Positions 26,290 to 29,400 of a DNA stretch of 29,400 nt are shown piece after piece. Below the pieces are notes generated by a model. The model searched no databases. It was not told where the DNA came from and worked only from the letters and a program-made list of their open reading frames with translations. The DNA is from Zygophlyctis sp. KS116. Taxonomy: Eukaryota; Chytridiomycota. A program made the position numbers and the translations under genes. The stretch lies in the NCBI GenBank assembly GCA_054661495.1, contig BAAFSQ010000117.1, forward strand, positions 1 through 29,400, written 5' to 3'. Position 1 is the first letter of the stretch; each line of letters begins with the position of its first letter.

Positions 26290-28669
26290 CTATTTTTTTT
26301 TCGTTTTTTCCTTGAAAGACTCTATAGGTTGTGTTGATGTAGGACTAATGGCTTCTCCGGAGGAGATCATTGTGTTTGATGCAAATGATGTTCCAATTTT
26401 TGTTCCTAATGGATCGGACTTGTGTAATTCTTTTAGAATATCTACGACCTGAGTAGGGTTGTAGATAGCAGTTGTACCTTGAAATTATTATGATGATTTT
26501 ACCAATAAATATATCACGATTCCATTCCTTGCTCACTTCATAAGCTACACGCATTTCGGAAAATGATAGACCACCCAGCATAAATACGATAACTGGAGGT
26601 CCATTTTTCGAGTTTACACTTTTTAGATCAGCGGTGGAAGTGGGCTTTGCTTGTTTTGTATCCTTGATCCATGTTGTTCTCGTAGTTCGTAAGGAAAAAG
26701 GAATTTTAGGATCCGTTGGAGTCAAATTGTCCTTGTCTGACTTGCTAAAAAATGCCATTGGTTTGGATGTTTTAGCACTAGAAACGGATTCGGACGGGGA
26801 ATCACCAATGTAGGGAAATACAGTACGTGCCAACTCTTGGGAAAGTTCATCCTAATTTTAATTTCGCAATTTAATTGTACCTCTAGTACTCGTTTCACCA
26901 GTGGAACATATCTTGATAGATCATACGTCTCTTTATTCTTTTTGGTTTCAAGAGCGTAACTCCCCCAATGCGAGTACCTACCACCATCTCTTTTTGATGT
27001 GGCACTGTCCATTTTTACTCCAAATATTCCCAGATTTGTGATTGCCTGGGTTTCTTCGAGGCTTAATTTTGCATTTTCCAAGAGTCTCCTTCTTTCCAAA
27101 TCTGGAATCCCTTCATAGGCTATAATATACACCATGAGCATTCTAACTTTATCATACGGTCTAATCATCAAATTCAAAAAACAAACCTGATATTAGCGTC
27201 TAGTAGAAGTGGAACAAGGTCGATTATAGCATTTCTAGGGGGTTTACCACTAGCAGTCATCCCTGTTGCGACGTCCTATGCTTAACATTATATATTTACA
27301 AACCTGCTCAAAGGCCGCAATAGCATTAAGTTTTCTCTTCTCAAAAAGAGATTTACATTCTTGACAGATATTAATATGTACAGAATATTTTGTCTTCATT
27401 TCTTGGAATTGGGGGAGCGCACTTAAAGTATCTTTCATTAGCTTTAGATTATCAATCTGCTTTCTGATGTCAGTTTTAAGCCTTGAATTTACCCATCCGT
27501 TTGCTGTACGCCAAGCGCAGCTGCTGCAGCTTTATTCTCTTGAAGAAATTTGTTAAAGTTTGAGCGGACATATTCAACCGCCTCTGAAAAATGCCAATGC
27601 TTCAGCAGTGACTTTAAGTTTAGTTAATGTCATAATATTACAAGAATTGGATCTGAGTCATCAATATTTACAAAATTCTTGATTTGACCATTATCTGCGG
27701 TGGAAGCATTTCCTTCACATTTAAAGCTAAAATAAGTTTCAGCGAATTACACGTATCTACTTCCTTCTAATGCCAGCAAATCGTTGAGCATTGCCTGATA
27801 GGTAAATTCATGAATGAGAGGAGATATCATGTCAAAAGATCGATCGATAATTATAATTGTAGCCCTCTTTTTCTTTTTCAATTCTGCAAAATCTGTATCA
27901 AGCTGAGCATAATTATCTATTTCTTTTTGTAAAGATTTCCCCAGCTTTTCCCCCAGACAAGCAATATTTCCAGACTGGTAAGCTCTAATATATGGATATT
28001 CCTCCATAGTAATCAATAGGGATAATATCTAGATCATTGTGCGATACAAAATTACCTTTTTTGCAATCTTGTCTAATTCCTTATTTACTACTGCAGGAGA
28101 GTCTGAATTATATAAATAAAATGGAGCTATCGGTTGCTCTAGCGTGAAAACTAATTGTTCGAATGCTATCATTAGCCAGGAAAGTGAAATACCAATATAA
28201 TCTACATTAAGTTCTTTGACAACTTTGATGTATGTTGTGGCCGCTGACTTTTTAAGCTTTTCAAATAGTGCATCATCCAATGCTATATTTTAAATCTAGA
28301 GGCCGCTTACTAGAAATAAAAAATATATGTGCCGCAGAATAATGCGGACGAGGACCTGAGAAGTCATCAATGATTTTGTTTAATGATTCCTCGGTCGGAC
28401 TAATGAAATAAATAGCCTCAAGACTAGGAAATGACGGCCTCTTCTTATTCAAGTTTTCAATAGCTATTATCAGTCTTTAATACAATACCAGTGACATTCT
28501 CTTCTAGAATCTCAAATGACTTGAATGTAGAGTCAAGTATGCGTAGCCCTTTGACATCCGTAATCAGCAACTTCCACTTTGCTTCGGGCTGGACAAAACG
28601 GATCATCTCATTTAATAGCTCTAATGATTATGCATGATAAATACTCTGTCGTAGCTTTTCTCGCAACAT
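26290..28669 (-). CDS. SEC1: Sec1/Munc18 (SM) family protein, exocytic type
   Basis: SM proteins clasp syntaxins and SNARE bundles to drive vesicle fusion; this one is most like Sec1/Munc18 at the plasma membrane. Exons on the minus strand: 28669-28645, 28620-28489, 28463-28311, 28282-28056, 28028-27751, 27726-27642, 27611-27493, 27463-27304, 27275-27187, 27160-26881, 26851-26503 and 26477-26290. The 11 introns are 24-30 nt and the product is 694 aa. Recognisable blocks are WKLLITDVKGLRILDSTFKS, FPSLEAIYFISPTEESLNKI, IIIIDRSFDMISPLIHEFTY, the ATGMTASGKPPRNAIIDLVP region, RPYDKVRMLMVYI and GPPVIVFMLGGLSFSEMRVA. Two donors are GTTTGT, not GTA. The Lys-rich end ESFKEKTKKK is unusual. The splice near 27464-27492 rests mainly on frame; the others also restore conserved blocks. 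Confidence 0.92.
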
Positions 28670-28695
28670 TTTAGATTGATAGTTCGTGATTTTCG

Positions 28696-28703
28696 TGACG
28701 TAA
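28696..28703. promoter_or_regulatory. ATF/CREB-like octamer TGACGTAA upstream of SEC1
   Basis: Reading TTACGTCA on the minus strand, this octamer lies 27 bp before the SEC1 start and is identical to the one before the gene at 3321. The 344-bp gap from 28670 to 29013 separates divergent SEC1 and the Crinkler gene. A TATA-like TATATAAA near 28868-28875 and a possible small frame (28789-28893) are the only other things seen there. Confidence 0.25.
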
Positions 28704-28788
28704 CGGGATTCTGCACTACGAAGACTTAAACTTAATCAAGACGATGGTTTTATTTTCTATATGAAATAATAAAAATAAATAAATTCCT

Positions 28789-28893
28789 TTACAATGATTT
28801 TTTCAATTCTAGCGCACTATTCTTTCTAATCTGATCTGAAATTATTCCGTAGTTGATGAAAAGTAGTATATAAACAGCACCGGATGATACCAT
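28789..28893 (-). CDS. Possible 34-aa small membrane peptide
   Basis: A minus-strand frame starts at ATG 28893 in a good context (AAAATGG) and ends at TAA 28789-28791. The peptide has one hydrophobic stretch (GAVYILLFINYGIIS) followed by a polar, basic tail (DQIRKNSALELKKSL), the plan of small tail- or signal-anchored membrane subunits. It is too short to assign to a family. It lies between SEC1 and the Crinkler gene, and chance is a real alternative. Confidence 0.3.
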   Translation of the reverse strand: MVSSGAVYILLFINYGIISDQIRKNSALELKKSL

Positions 28894-29013
28894 TTTATTG
28901 TAACTGAAATTACCTTATAAATTCATTCTAATCAATGCATCATAGTTAATGAATCCATAAGTACAGTTCAAAACTAAGATTTGGTGGCGCTTATCTTGCA
29001 GCAATAATTAAAA

Positions 29014-29400
29014 ATGTCGCAAAAGCTCTGGGTTGAATATCAGACTCCTGCAAAGAGATTTGGTCCTACAAAAGTCTCTATTGAAGGATGTTCTGATGTG
29101 GATGATTTTAAAGGTAGCATTAGAAATTTTAGCTAATTTATAGAGGAAATTAAAAAAAAGTTTGAAGTCACTGGGCCTGCATCACATCTCACTCTCTACA
29201 AATCTGATGGAACAACTGAAATTGATGTTGGAGAATCTCCTACTGATTACTTGGAAGGAAATTCTGATGAAAATCCACTCATTGTCCGTTCAATCCCTAT
29301 TGAAAAAGGTATTTTAATTTATAAAGTTCTAATATCAGAAGAATTAGCTATTGGCTCGCCCAAGCGAAGAAAAGTGGATAGTTTGATTGAAAAAAGCAAA
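29014..29400 (+). CDS. Crinkler (CRN) effector: ubiquitin-like header, NLS-like motif and start of trypsin-like domain (3' partial)
   Basis: Crinkler proteins are intracellular effectors with a ubiquitin-like N-terminal header and variable C-terminal domains that act inside target cells. Exons are 29014-29113, 29144-29308 and 29339 to beyond the window, with two 30-nt introns. The header begins MSQKLWVEYQTPAKRFGPTK, continues CSDVDDFKEEIKKKF (formed across the first splice) and ends with the hallmark ENPLIVRSIP. This pattern (VDDF...NPLIVR) is typical of fungal and chytrid CRN headers. After the second intron comes IGSPKRRKVD, which resembles a classical monopartite NLS. DSLIEKSK follows, matching the N-terminus of the trypsin-like protein at 21772 (DDLIAKSK). 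The gene is therefore probably a header-NLS-peptidase fusion; its peptidase body lies outside the window. No signal peptide is visible at the header. Confidence 0.85.

Overview
The window looks like a compact, AT-rich genome of an early-diverging, probably zoosporic fungus (chytrid or Rozella/Cryptomycota grade). I infer this from the gene content: a Crinkler-type effector header, a DUF4436 membrane protein, a PKA catalytic subunit and ordinary fungal nuclear genes. No species is assigned. About twenty protein genes sit on both strands with gaps often under 100 bp, and one convergent pair overlaps in coding sequence. By reading frames across splice sites I placed 66 introns. All are 23-32 nt long, and 47 of them are 26-29 nt, so most genes must be spliced by eye before they make sense.

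Left part (1-18.5 kb): housekeeping genes. In order: the end of a farnesylated type I Hsp40; UTP6 and RRP8 (both nucleolar ribosome biogenesis); an unrecognised protein; an ABCG half-transporter; a Bin3/MePCE-type RNA methyltransferase; a 22-exon kinesin-4 with an 11-nt micro-exon inside its switch II motif; an F-box/WD40 protein; two tandem paralogous J-domain membrane proteins, the second with HSD in place of HPD; a DUF4436 protein; and a large protein I do not recognise.

Middle (18.5-22.5 kb): accessory, fast-changing DNA. It holds a small basic protein, a broken copy of a Crinkler-associated trypsin-like domain, a secreted leucine-rich-repeat protein, a 28-29 bp A-rich tandem repeat, a probable relic of an IS1595/ISXO2-like DNA transposase and an intact trypsin-like protein with its catalytic triad. 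In the LRR gene each 72-nt exon encodes exactly one LRR, and the separating 28-29 nt introns are nearly identical.

Right part (22.5-29.4 kb): a Nab2/ZC3H14-like poly(A) RNA-binding protein, adenylate kinase 6/Fap7, an unidentified gene relic, a Dabb-domain protein, a PKA catalytic subunit and an 11-intron Sec1/Munc18 protein. The window ends inside a Crinkler gene: a ubiquitin-like header, then an NLS-like basic stretch, then the start of the same trypsin-like domain seen at 21.8 kb. The window therefore holds three members of one trypsin-like effector family in header-plus-peptidase, peptidase-only and broken states, around a secreted LRR gene. I recognised no rRNA, tRNA or CRISPR array.
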